This document shows, piece by piece, positions 13,370-24,550 of a stretch of 64,000 nt of DNA. This DNA comes from Aporrectodea caliginosa (Eukaryota; Annelida; Clitellata; Crassiclitellata; Lumbricidae). A program made the translations under genes and the position numbers. The DNA lies in assembly GCA_020284085.1 (NCBI GenBank), contig JACEVL010000160.1, forward strand, positions 285,001-349,000, read 5' to 3'. The notes under the pieces are model-generated. The model was not told where the DNA came from and searched no databases. It saw only the letters and a list, made by a program, of their open reading frames with translations. Numbering within the stretch: the stretch's first letter is position 1; each line of letters starts with the position of its first letter.

Positions 13370-15260
13370 TAGTGGTAGTAGTAGTAGTGGTAGTGGTGGT
13401 GGTGGTGGTGGTGGTGGTGGTGGCAGTAGCAGTAGCAGTAGTAGTGGTAGTGGCAGTGGCAGTGGCAGCAGTGGCAGTGGCAGTGGCAGTGGCAGTGGCA
13501 GTGGCAGTGGCAGTGGCAGTGGCAGTGGCAGTGGCAGTGGCAGTGACAGTGGCAGTGGCAGTTAGCAGTAGTAGTAGCAGTAGTATAGTAATAATGATAA
13601 TAATAATTAAAAAATAATAATAATAATCACCCTTGTGACGAAGTGTAGTTTTCCACACCCTGTTGATATCATAAAAAGACCCTAATAGTAATAGCTGTAG
13701 CTGACACCGGAGCTGTGTCATACTTGGATGCTACTTTGTTTCCGCAGAATTAGCGGCAGCTAGGAAAATATCAAAATGTAAACCCCTGTTGGTACAGTCT
13801 CATTCTCTTCCTCTGGCCTGTGAAACTCTGAGCCCCATTACCAATTCTGGGCTTACTTTTATCACGAAACGTAGGTGCTCTCTGACGCATATGATAATTG
13901 TGTCTGTAGACGCAAGAGGAATTGACCATCTAATTCCCGTGGCGTATAGCTAGGGAGCGAGTGGTGCAGCTGTCTCGGGCGGCAAAATGGGCGACAAAAT
14001 GAAATTCTTTATACCATTGTTATCATCTGAACTCTAAATTCTAATATTAATCATAAAGTACAACAAATGCCTATCAAGTTTCCACCCTGCAGAGATGAAC
14101 TGACCCAGTCTCTGTCGATCTCTTCCATTCCCTATTTGCCCACGCATCGAATACCATGCCTTTGGATTAATGAGGAAGAAATATCATAAACAAATTTACA
14201 CCTGTTGCAGTTTTCAGAACCAAAAGTTCTGTTTTCCAGCATGCATATGAGGTTCTAGTTAGTTGCCCTGCTGACCTTTCCCTAAGGCCAAGGTCGGCCT
14301 TAGGGCGAGTTTGATCGATATTGTATAAAGTTCTACATAAGTTGGTATTATGAGGAAGAAATCTATCTTACAACTAAGAACAACAAGATCTTCGTACCAC
14401 GCATGCTTTTCAAAAACGTCTACTAGATGAAAAACTGCCTCTCTCAATAACTCATGTATTCACCTTTCATTTTGTCGACAGTTTTGTGTTAAATAAACGA
14501 ATATGATGATGATGATATGTAAATACGCCTATTTGCAATACTAATGTGAACACTATAGTGCCGCAATATCGACGAGCACATGCCTTCGTTTGCTCACAGC
14601 TTCAACTCTAAGTCGATTGGTCATCGGACGTACATCCGAATCAACTGAGGCCGAGCAGAGAACTCGAAGATTCTGTCGTTAGTAACGACGATCGATCTGA
14701 CCCAGAGGAACGTCAAATGAAGACGGTTCTCGCCGAAGGGCCCTTCCTCCACGAAGGACAGGATCAGTCTATAGTTGAGATGAATAGATTCAGCGTGAAG
14801 TTAAGGTCGCCCCCACAGAGTGACCTACTGGTCATAGATGGACAACATTTTAAGGGAAGTCGGAAGGATATGACGTCCGTGGGGTGGTCGATCTGATCGT
14901 CGAACAGTTCCATTCAGCCAAAATGACATCGCGTATAAAAGTATAGACTGTATAAAGGCTTATCAGCCGATAGATGCCACGTGGTCCTGTGTGGTGCATA
15001 TCCATGGATGGCAAAGACCATTCACCTGTGGGATTATGCAAGTAGACTGCTGTGTCTAGAAGGCGTCGTTCAATTGGCTTTACATTCTGTAAGGGTATAT
15101 ATGGAATTGAATGGCCGCTTATCTGTGTTTTTAAGATGTCTGCAGTGCACCATTTTGCGATTCGTTCGTTCCACAAAGACAGATCAATACTTCTAACAGA
15201 AAATACTTCAGCTTGGTGCTGCAGCATCACCCCGATATTTCGATAATAGGCCTACTAGTG
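12713..15260. other. No supported gene
   Basis: Contains the compound microsatellite, a TE-like edge near 13940 (GTGGCGTATAGCTAGGG), a perfect hairpin at 14280-14305, and a SINE-type AATAAACGAATATGATG end at 14490. The 14850-15230 frames have no recognisable domain. Confidence 0.45.
13217..13620 (+). repeat. Compound (GTA)n/(GTG)n/(AGTGGC)n array
   Basis: Moves from GTA to GTG to AGTGGC units and ends in TAA repeats. The long Thr/Ala and Val frames are repeat translations. Confidence 0.95.
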
Positions 15261-15261
15261 T

Positions 15262-15350
15262 AATAATGTAATGTAATTAGTAGGCCTAATTTATATAGCG
15301 CCGCTCACAGCCGTGGCCATTTAGTAGCGCTCATAGATGTAATTTTCGGG
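15262..15350 (-). mobile_element. LINE 3' end, (TTACA)n tail
   Basis: On the minus strand AGCGGCGCTATATAAATTA followed by ATTACATTACATTA. Closely similar to the 44814 copy (TGGCCACGGCTGTGAGCGG). Confidence 0.55.
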
Positions 15351-15817
15351 GAGTAGGCCTACGATGGATACCCGTACCCTAAATTTCTGGACTGGTCTCA
15401 CTGGGGTGTACCGTACCCCGCTTTTCATACCCAGAAGAAACATGTCCATTATTATTTTCAAGGATGAATGCCTTAATTTGAGCCTTAATGACTCAAGACA
15501 AGTAGGCCTACCGAACATCAATATCATGGTCACATTACCATCGCCATCTTCATTATCATTGTTTATTATCATCTTAATCGTCGTCGTTGTCGTCATCATA
15601 TGGCACGAGATATAAACGGCGCCGTTATAATCTTCTAACAGTCGCGAAGGGGAAACGATGTGAAATTCGGTACCCCGCTGTCTAGACCGAAGTTTCGCCT
15701 CTGATAGGTCTAATCATGAGCAGCAGGTCGACTCAGGTAGAAAAATTTAATAGTCTTCAGAGTTGCATGGGAGCAACTCTTCGATGATACCGAATGATAA
15801 ACAAACTACTTTGAAAC

Positions 15818-16038
15818 ATGGTTAGATTTTGTAACTGTAGGCTAGCATTCCAAACATTTGCAGATTTGGTGTTGGTAGACCAGGGTATAATTGAAAATAA
15901 GCTGGATGGATTTTCACCAGCACTGAAAAGACAGGCGTCAGATTTATTACATAGACTATACTACGCTAAGTTGGATATTATTTTTAAGGAATGTTTTAAG
16001 CAGAACTTTGGTAGAAATACAGTTCAACACTGTAGTCT
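15818..16038 (+). CDS. Unrecognised ORF interrupted near its end by the LTR
   Basis: From ATG at 15818 the frame encodes LDGFSPALKRQASDLLHRLY and then YAKLDIIFKECFKQNFGRN. It does not look like low complexity. Removing the LTR and one GTCT copy, the frame would continue only three codons before a stop at TAA near 16820, so the LTR sits at its last codons. An acceptor-like ttgcag at about 15855-15860 means it could be a terminal exon. I do not recognise the protein; it may be a fragment of a mobile element. Confidence 0.3.
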
Positions 16039-16390
16039 TGTGACGGATTTCTCCGTCTACGTCTTAGTCGTCATCCTCTTCCTTACCTTCGTCGTCGGCC
16101 TCTTCGCTCCTTCGTCGTCGTCGTCGTCTTCATGGACATTGCGTCGGGAAAGCGTTTCTGCCGCGCTTCTGCTGCGCTTCTGAGACGTTTCCGCCGCGCT
16201 TCTGGAAGCGTTTCCGCAGCGCTTCACGCCTCCCCTCGTCGAAGTAACGCGTCTTGTAACGTTTCTGCAGCGCTTCTGCAGCGCTTCTCTAGTTAAGTTT
16301 TGTTTTACTGTGCTTTATATTGCGCTTCCGCAGCGTTTCATGAAGCGCTTCTGCAGCGCTTCATGAGGCGCTTCTGCAGCGCTTCCTCGT

Positions 16391-16399
16391 TATATAAAG
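16391..16399 (+). promoter_or_regulatory. TATA box of the solo LTR
   Basis: TATATAAAG, preceded by a 250-bp array of GCGCTTC-type motifs and followed by two AGTCACAGTCGTAGGGAG repeats. Promoter function is inferred. Confidence 0.6.
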
Positions 16400-16689
16400 A
16401 AGACAGGACAATAGAGTCACAGTCGTAGGGAGAGTCACAGTCGTAGGGAGAGTCGTCGAGTCAGAGAACAGTTTGAGAGCGATAGAGAGTCGGACAGTCA
16501 GAGTATAGAAACAGTCGTCGATAGTCGTCAGTACTTTTAGATTAGAGTCGTTGTCGAGGACATTCAGCGTGGTAACTGAACTTTGCGACTAGAGGTACTT
16601 TGCGGTCGAAATGTTGTTCTATTAGTTAGCGCATTTTAATGATTACGTCAAAGATTGACGAGTTTGTGTTCTTAATACAACCTCAAGAA

Positions 16690-16695
16690 AATAAA
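16690..16695 (+). terminator. Polyadenylation signal of the solo LTR
   Basis: AATAAA about 115 bp before the LTR end, at the expected place after the TATA box. Confidence 0.5.
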
Positions 16696-16813
16696 GTGTT
16701 TTATCTTTATTACAAGACTCGGGCTGACAGCCGAGCTGAATCCAACGGACATAGCGAGGTATCGGGGTGGTCATTCCTGGTATAAAAGTTAGACCCCGGT
16801 ATCGTCACAGTCT

Positions 16814-18078
16814 GCTAGCATAACAGAATTCCATTTTCCGTGATAGGCCTACATGCAGCATTCCATCGTCGAGAGGTCCCGGTGGAAACGTTCGCTATAA
16901 TTATGTTCATCGCTTACTGCACGACGGTTATCAAGGGGGATAATGTTGTACACTCTAGGGCTAGGCCACAGGGCATAGACCTACGTTCGCTTTAAAAGAC
17001 CGTGTACGTTTACATTTTACATTGACTAATTGAGAGGTTTTTTTAAATGGCCGACGGCGCTAGAGGAAAAGTCGACGCTTCGTTGTGTACGCCTAAAAGT
17101 ATAAGATTACACTAACAAAACAACTGGAATGAATTTGGCAGAACTGAGAGATGCAACGGCGGACAGAAGGAAATGGAGAGGCTTGATCATGACGGTCGCT
17201 AGAGTTCAAGGAACTGACAGCACAAGGTAACAAGGTGACAAAAGTATGAAGCTAATGTGCCGGATTAATTAAACTTATTAAGCGATCAGTTATGATCAGG
17301 CATATAAGCTTACGCTTACAGCCATACACGTCTATTAACTTATATTGCAAGTTGATGCCACGCATCTTTGTGTCGAGTCCATAATGAGTAATTAAATACC
17401 TGTAATAAGCAATGATAACGTTGGCGTTGGATAGTATGATAAATGAAAAACGTGCTTTGGCCTCGGGGTTGCAATGACAAGATTTCGTAGACTGGCGTCT
17501 GTCTGTTAGGCTAAGACTGTACGTTGCAGCCGTCAGTAACTGTTAAGGATCTCGTCAACTTTTGCCACAGAACAAACAACTAAAATAAGGAAAAACTTGA
17601 TACAGAACCTATGCACAAACTTTACATAGCATAGCCTATCATATAGACATGGCTACATTTTGTATGCACACATAATTATATAGGCGTAAAAGGGCTTTTC
17701 ACTTTCAACATACATTTGCGTATTTGGGGTATTTGGGGGTGTGGGTTACGGGTTCAAACCCCCTAAATAAATAATTGCCGCTAATTTTTTTATTACTTTT
17801 TCTAATTGCGAAATTAAATCCGTATACTCTGCGACCATGTCCAATGGCTTACCCCAAATTGTTTCCTAGCTACGCCCTTGGGTCTGTGAATATCGCTGAT
17901 GTAGACATTATATATATGTATATATATAATATATATACGGACGAGATCTATAGATGTTTTTGATACCCTGTAGGCCTAGGACATATAGGATTAAGTGATC
18001 TGATAACGCTGTGTACGAGAACAAAGGATCTACTCCAGGTAAACACGTTGTTTGGAGAATTGGAGAGAGGCATAAAGT
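16814..18078. other. No supported gene
   Basis: Holds the LINE ORF end at 17129 and, near 17860-17880, a TE-like edge (CCTAGCTACGCCCTTG). Otherwise unremarkable. Confidence 0.45.
17129..17230 (+). pseudogene. C-terminus of a non-LTR retrotransposon ORF
   Basis: 34 codons, including LRDATADRRKWRGLIMTV, ending TAA. The pattern A-x-DR-x-x-W-R is the typical end of many LINE polyproteins. Nothing of the reverse transcriptase precedes it, so it is 5' truncated. Confidence 0.5.
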
Positions 18079-18080
18079 CT

Positions 18081-18130
<50 letters not shown>

Positions 18131-18131
18131 A
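18079..18131 (+). repeat. (ACG)n microsatellite
   Basis: 17 or so ACG units, rich in CpG. Confidence 0.95.
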
Positions 18132-18958
18132 AAAGCGTGTTTGTGTATAGGTTGTATTATCTTTGCCCATTGTTCCCCGTCCGATTCATACGAATGAGAC
18201 TCACGTGGCTGTCTCATCAGTGTTATATTTGCCCATATAAAAGTAGGGCAGAGATCAATACGCTTACGTATTATATATCTGAGCGTCCGTGAGCAGGCAC
18301 GTATGGCAATAGACCCATGTGACTATCGAATAAACTGTTTCCTGTTTGGGCCTAAACCGAGTCAACAGCTCCTTCAACAGAGAAAAAGTGGCGTTAGTTT
18401 GCCAAATAACAAAGGCTAGAGTCATATAGGTCTATGAATATATATATATATATATATACATAATATATTGGTACATAGATATAATACGTAGACCTATGTA
18501 TTAGTAAAAAAAATTACTCGTTGAAGAATGAGTGCTAACGGCAAATAGAAACAACACAAGCATGTATAATAACGGTAAATATGAAGCTGATGGCAACAGC
18601 AAATGACGCTGTTGCCATCGGAACTGGTATTGTTTAATTTGTTTCAAGGCCTAAATGAGTAGGAGAGTCGGCACTTAGCATTCGAGTTCTTTGCTTCTTC
18701 CAATTCACATTGACGTTAATGTGAACAGTAGTTGCCGATATACATTCAATGTCAAGTGCCAGTTCACCTTGTCTATCGTTGCTCAGATTCTACTGACTTG
18801 TAAAGACCTATATCGAGCGGAACATGCTGGTCCCTTATACGTGGCTACCTGGGTTGCCCTATATCAGGTTAATGGCGACAGACAGACACTGTTTGCTGGA
18901 CTGTGTTTACGAATTAACCTGTTCGCAATTAGCTTTAACACCAATTAAACTTTCGAGG

Positions 18959-19010
18959 AGCGCCTTCTATAGGGTCTAAATAACAGGGCGCTATAAAAAT
19001 GTTCAATGCC
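18959..19010 (+). mobile_element. LINE 3' stem-loop remnant
   Basis: Perfect stem AGCGCC/GGCGCT (18959-18964, 18987-18992), 22-nt loop, then ATAAAAATG. The tail is decayed. Confidence 0.4.
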
Positions 19011-19199
19011 TCACTATAAATTGTTTGCATAAAATAGGATATATGCCGCCGGGGATCATTTGATTGCTTGGGAGCAGAGTCGAATAGTGGTAGGGGTTCA
19101 GTAACATACACAAATGCGTATACATATATGTGTATACATGCATGCATATGCCTACGTCAGTATAACTTACATGCATATTATATAATATAAATATATAAT

Positions 19200-19482
19200 A
19201 CACGCATACATACATACATACATACATACATACATACATACATACATACATACATACATACATACATACATACATACATAAATACATACATACATACATA
19301 CATAAATACATACATACATACATACATAAATACATACATACATACATGCATACATAAATACATACATACATACATACATACATAAATACATACATACATT
19401 ACATACATACATGTACATACATACATACATACATACATACATACATACATACATACATACATACATACATACATACATACCG

Positions 19483-19511
<29 letters not shown>
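19200..19511 (+). repeat. (ATAC)n microsatellite
   Basis: About 300 bp with AAATAC interruptions at irregular spacing. Confidence 0.95.
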
Positions 19512-19513
<2 letters not shown>

Positions 19514-20725
19514 GCGAATGCATTCAATAAGCCACACAACATACATGCCGTGCATGACAACCGGTCCGTTGTTCCAGAGAGCTTGCAATATTATTGCTGG
19601 TAAGCTAGAATTATATTTTCTGTTCTTATCGGTTAGCATGTCATAGCCCACTCACGCATATTCCCAATTTCAAATACGACTGAATGCGATCAGGAAGTCG
19701 TCGGTAGTTCTGTGTTTATGGCGTTCTCCTTTCTTTGATTTAATTGCAAGAATGCTTCAACGATCGACATTTATTAATACGTCAAGGGAACAATCGCATG
19801 AACCGCTCATGTAGGCTAATAAAGTCTACACCCCATAATCCGTGAGTTGGACTCGCTTTACGGTGCAGCCCAGTCGTCGTCTCTGGCTATAAAACCAGCC
19901 GCATACAAAGCTCACGATTAGGCCAACTCTCGACAAATAAGCAGAACATGGCGTGCAGTACAATTTGAAAAGTAACAAAATTTTGTGTGACTACTTCTGC
20001 GTACTTATTCACCGATGATCGTGCACGGGCCAGAATCAGTACGTTCATTGCCAGTAGGCCTAGGTCTGTACTCTGTAGTGAACTTATAGAACTCCATGGC
20101 TCGATCATTAGGTTGTCATATGAAGCTTTCGGTTCTACTTGATCGTGAACTAGCATTCGTATACCATGTACCACATATCATGTAAACTGTAGGCTGCTTC
20201 TACCATCTACTTCAGCTGTGTACCGTTCGGTGTGCACTTGCATTAAATGCTGCCAAGCTGCGCGTCTTGGCCTTGACTGCTGTAACGGTGCTTTGTCTTC
20301 ATTTCGAGTCGCCTTGACTGCTGTAGCAGTGTTTTGTAGCGGTTCCGTCCTTCTTCCTCTTCTCGCCTCTCTTCTCCGCCTGTTGGGTGAGGGGTGTCCC
20401 TTGGTTTCGTTTCTGGTACCAACAGGATGACTCTAATGGAACCACTTTGTACTGACTGTCCGCGATGGGAGGAAGGGGACCAGAGGGAACCTGAAGGAGG
20501 AAGGGGAACTAGGTGGAAACGAGGGCAGAGGGACTCAGCAACATATAAGCGCATCTAAAGAACGTCGCCACGGCAACAGCTTCAAAGCGTCGGCCGAGGG
20601 CGGTTACCATGAAGACCAAGTGGTCGCCCAAAATGGAAGGGAATCCAGTTTCGCTACTCTACACTTCTGATTAAGTTCACACTAGAGTACAATGTCCTTT
20701 GATGGAGTATTTGAGAGACAGAATT
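19512..20725. other. No supported gene
   Basis: Frames at 19887-20174 and 20243-20554 lack domains. Around 20440-20540 the DNA is purine-rich (GAGGAAGGGGACC). Confidence 0.45.
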
Positions 20726-20815
20726 GTAATCGTAATGGTAATCTCGAGATTTCTAGAGAGCCCACAAAGTGAAGTCGCGGGAACCAGCCTATTCACAGGC
20801 GCGAATATTGGGTGA
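20726..20815. repeat. Interspersed repeat shared with 1395-1500
   Basis: See the 1395 copy; here the tail side reads TTGTAATCGTAATGGTAATC. Confidence 0.4.
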
Positions 20816-20889
20816 ATGCTGCGGATGTTCTTCCCACGAAGTCTTGCCACTGTAACTCCATGCAACAGATTGACGTTACAGAGAGGTCT

Positions 20890-21075
20890 AGAAACACTAG
20901 GAAATGTTTGATTAACATAACATAATATAACATAACACATTTTATTTGGTAACCAACTTAATATACAGGTCGTAAGTAGCCTACATATAAAACTGTTCTT
21001 GAGATTTGTCGGTATACCCAGCTAGGAGACCCAAAAGGGGCTGAAGGTCCCGCAAGCCAACTATGTTAAGTGAAA
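20890..21075 (-). mobile_element. LINE 3' UTR with (TTATG)n tail
   Basis: Reverse-strand relative of 55555-55712. The tail is seen here on the plus strand as CATAACATAATATAACATAA. The pair brackets the family's 3' consensus. Confidence 0.65.
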
Positions 21076-21222
21076 ACTAGGCAATAAATTCTTAAACTAT
21101 CTTACCTAAACAAGTAGAAGTTAAGAACATATGAGTATTAATTAACAGAATTAATACAAATTAGCTTGGTTTTAACAGCTCTGATGATTATTATGTGACG
21201 ACGTTATAACATGTACTGGGAA

Positions 21223-21460
21223 GTATGATAGTCTAGTGGTAATCGTGCTCGACTCTCAATTAATGAAGAGGTGAGGGTTCAAATCCATGCCACGACAGAA
21301 ATTTGTTCGAGATTTCAGCTCCACTTGTTCCTCAGGCCAACTCAACTATAGGAGTAGGCCTACTGACTGAAAACTGTCGGTGGGTAGGCCTATATCAGGC
21401 AATAGGGAGAGAAGTGGCCATCCGCTGCTCTCATTTACTAGGAAATGAAGTTGCTAACAC
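21223..21460 (+). mobile_element. tRNA-derived SINE
   Basis: A box in GATAGTCTAGTGGTAATCG, B box GGTTCAAATCC, followed by CAGAAATTTGTTCGAGATTT, also found after the tRNA-like head at 56956. Family-level repeat with internal Pol III promoter boxes. Confidence 0.65.
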
Positions 21461-21933
21461 TTCATACGAAAGCTGCCGCTTGGACTAACTTAAACCACAA
21501 GAACCGAACTTTGACTTGTAGGGTACCCGAGGTAATACGAGGGTATAGCCTACGCTATAAACTTATTTGACCAGCACAACCATGTAAACTTAGGCCTACT
21601 GAATAATCCCTAGCAACCCAATGCCAATTAGCTACCAAAGAACAATCGTTGATCAGCGTAAGCCATTAGAAACTGTTTAATAAGCTGTTTTAAGAAGCAA
21701 AAGGTCTCAAACTAATCTAGGTTGGTGTCGATCGCAGGAAGAGCCACCAGTAGGCTAAGCGATTCATACAAATATTTTGATAGGGCTGTCAGAGCGCGTA
21801 CACCTTCCGCAGTCTATAGGCACTTCCATCAAACTTCAATCAGTTAGGCCTACGGGATCCAACGACGCTACATCGCTTCCCACAGTTTGAAATCGTAAAA
21901 ACTTGACCGTTTCCTATATTTTACAAATGGACC

Positions 21934-22021
21934 TTAACACTGGATGGTTTGTCGCACAATCTGTGATGACGCGGATCGTTAGATGTTTAGGGACCGAATA
22001 ATAATAATAATATGACGTAAG
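21934..22021 (+). repeat. Left copy of a direct repeat flanking a MITE
   Basis: TTAACACTGGATGGTTTGTC to AATATGACGTAAG. It differs from 22442-22526 by one base and one AAT unit. Confidence 0.9.
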
Positions 22022-22441
22022 GGGCCGTCCATAAATTACGTCACGCACCTAGGGGGTCGGAAATTTGTGACGATGTGTGACATGGGGTGGGGAGTCTGAT
22101 AGTGTGGTCACACCAGGTCTGAAATAACAATTAACAACAATTTAATTTTAATAATAACAGCACTAATTTTGAGGATTAAATTTTCGTAGGCTATAGGCAC
22201 CATTATTAATAATTTTCTAATTATTTCAATATTTGGTCACCGTTAGATTTAAAATATTCATGCTTTCGCTATTTGTTCCATGAAGGAGCATTTTGCTTTG
22301 CCATGGAAATTGGTTTTAGGGGGGGTCAGAGCTTTGTGACGTCATTTTCAGAGGGGGTCTTACTTTTTGTGACGAAGTGTGACGAGGGGGAGGGGGTTCA
22401 AAATCGGCCAAAATTGCGTGACGTCATATATGGACGGCCCC
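22021..22441. mobile_element. MITE with GGGGCCGTCCATA termini
   Basis: Left end GGGGCCGTCCATAAATTACG, right end reversed GGGGCCGTCCATATATGACG, both followed by TCACGCA and then G-rich/CCCCCTC blocks. No coding frame. This terminus type is common in animal genomes, but its transposase family is unclear to me. Confidence 0.75.
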
Positions 22442-22526
22442 TTAACACTGGATGGTTTGTCGCACAATCTGTGATAACGCGGATCGTTAGATGTTTAGGG
22501 ACCGAATAATAATAATATGACGTAAG
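22442..22526 (+). repeat. Right copy of the direct repeat flanking the MITE
   Basis: Near-identical to 21934-22021; starts TTAACACTGG directly at the MITE end. Confidence 0.9.
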
Positions 22527-23559
22527 CAGTCATTAAAAACTCATAGGCCTAATCGACGTAATCGTCATGACTACGAATACCAAGATATAAATGACTATGA
22601 ATATAACTATTCATGATGTCAGCAAATATCCTACACTCTTTCTTTATCTATGACGACGTAGATAGATTTCGTTTATTATTAAGATACAAAGTTGACATAC
22701 CGCAACTTGTTTACATGAGATAATGAAAGTAATGAAATTAAAAACTATAAGTTTATGCCTATAGTCAGGATTGAGAGTTAAAACTTAACATCCCGAATGG
22801 TACGATTAGAACCCTAGAGATGAAATTGTGACGGTCGACGTCACAATAAGTTGGCCTACTTAATTATGATGACGTATTTCACACACACACTAGGCCTACA
22901 TGTATATAATATCTTCTATAGCCTCTTTGCCTATAATCAACCAGATGTTGTCAGTCGACGATGTCGGACGTGTAATTCGCGCTTTGTGATGTTCATCTGC
23001 CATACACAAAGCGCAGTCGACCAACAGCTCGTGATAATTTCGGCTTTGTTGTTCGTCGACTCTCTCTATGCATGTAGCTCTGTTTTCCGAACCGCTGCCT
23101 CCTCTGCTTCCCTCTCCTCGCCCTAAAGACCGACCGACCGCTGAGGGTTGCGAGCCGTGGTGGCTTCCGGCCCAGCCGACTTCAAAGCCCCTTCATTCGC
23201 TTCGCTGAGCCACGCATGGCTTCAGCTTTTTCAGCGCCCGCTGTATAGCATAGGCGCCATAGGCCTACTGTATACGCAGGCGTCATTTCGGCGTGTTCTA
23301 ATCTTCGACGCTTAATGCGAACAACAGGGAGAAGAGAGTGGAGATCTTGTTAGAGAATTAGAGCACCAACTCGGCGACGTCTCTTTACCACTGGCCGCAA
23401 TAACTTTGCCTCATACAAGTCAAAACAGAAAATGGGATTCGATCCTTAAAATGTCGTAGGGCCTACATCTTAATGCCCTCCATCTTAGCGTAATATGACC
23501 TGCGTGTCTTTGTTTATTTTGTTTGAATTAGGACTTGATCAGCCTACACTCGCCCACGC

Positions 23560-23760
23560 AGTTAGCTACACTGGTTAGAGCGTAGGCTTGCGTCTCGTGC
23601 GCCTCTGTGCTAGAGAGCGTGTGGATCGCGGTTCACTTCCCGATGCTGGCTTATTTCATAATTTAACTTAAATCTCGGGCTAGCACGGTCCGTACACGGG
23701 GACTTTAAATGGCGTGGCGCCCATTCAAACGGGCAGCGGTGGAGAAGGATCTCACCCGAT
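23560..23760 (+). mobile_element. tRNA-derived SINE, second family
   Basis: TTAGCTACACTGGTTAGAGC then GGATCGCGGTTCACTTCCC: A- and B-box-like blocks. The body (GGCGTGGCGCCCATTC) differs from the 21223 family. Confidence 0.5.
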
Positions 23761-23761
23761 C

Positions 23762-23993
23762 AATGGGGGACTCTGTGAGCAGTTCCTTTAAGCGGCGATA
23801 GGCGTCGCCAGTATGTGATGTGGTCAAACTTTAGACAACTTTAGCGTAAATAAACCATAGACATCATATATTAAATGTAAGATGTCTATGAAATAAACCT
23901 ACTGCACAACAGAGCACACATTTTACCTAGAGTAGCCAAACTATATCCCATCCTGGCGCCACCTATAGCAGCCATTTTTACAGAGTCCCCCAT
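23762..23993. mobile_element. Fold-back element
   Basis: The left arm starts CAATGGGGGACTCTGTGAG and the right arm, reversed, CAATGAATGGGGGACTCTGT. Both continue through similar GCGCCAG/GTCGCCAG and GGTTTG/GGTCAAAC blocks to a perfect inner stem CATAGACATC (23856-23865) and GATGTCTATG (23881-23890). About 110-bp arms, 15-nt loop. Confidence 0.6.
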
Positions 23994-24391
23994 TCATTGA
24001 AAAATATGAGCAGGGTCGAGGCAATATATACGTTTGCTATGTAAAAACGTGTACACTTAAATACATTTACCTGGTAGGCTATTTCAAGTCTGCTTGATAG
24101 CCTGGTACGTGCAGTGATGAAACTAAAATGTGCAGTCGTGAAGTCGGTCTTCTTGGTACAACTTTACATATTTTTTTGGCAAATATTTATTGCTTGCATT
24201 TTTCCAGCATGTATTTAAATTTACGCAGCAGTAAATTTACAAATAGCCTGCCTGATCTCTGTGGAACATGAATAGGCCCTATTCATTTTGCTGATGTTAT
24301 TTTCTAATAAAATTATGGTAAAACTAACAAACGTAATGCTACTTAACTAAAGTTTTGTAGTTTCAACTAATATACAAATGCAGCTTTAAAT

Positions 24392-24461
24392 AGCCCTTTA
24401 ACGATGAACATGTAGTAAAAGGGACTGGGAAACCAATGCAGCTCATCATTAAAGAATTAAA
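24392..24461 (-). mobile_element. TTAA mini-palindrome element, copy A
   Basis: About 70 bp, reversed: ATGATGAGCTGCATTGGTTT, CCCAGTC, CTTTTACTACATGTTCATCG, TTAAAGGG. Member of a family with seven copies here. Confidence 0.65.
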
Positions 24462-24479
24462 GCATTACCCCTAAATAAC

Positions 24480-24550
24480 TTAACACTCTAATGACGAGCT
24501 GCATTGGTTACCCAGTCGCTTTTAGAGCACTCTTATCGTTAAAGAGTTAA
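24480..24550 (+). mobile_element. TTAA mini-palindrome element, copy B
   Basis: TTAACACTCTAATGACGAGC, TGCATTGGTTACCCAGTCGC to ATCGTTAAAGAGTTAA. Lies 18 bp from copy A in opposite orientation. Confidence 0.7.

Larger units (their letters stand above)
16039..16809 (+). mobile_element. Solo LTR of an LTR retrotransposon
   Basis: Starts TGTGACGGAT and ends ATCGTCACA, a short inverted repeat typical of LTR ends. It is flanked by the 4-bp direct repeat GTCT (16035-16038 and 16810-16813). Inside are a TATA box (TATATAAAG, about 16391) and AATAAA (16690-16695). No internal coding region or second LTR is present, so it is probably left after LTR-LTR recombination. Clade (Gypsy or BEL) cannot be told. 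Confidence 0.75.

Noticed and set aside
13152..13721. 189-codon Thr/Ala-rich frame
   Set aside because: Follows the compound GTA/GTG/AGTGGC array exactly; no domain and no splice signals.
19003..19651. MYVC-repeat frames
   Set aside because: Translation of (ATAC)n; the same holds for the frames at 58624-59105.
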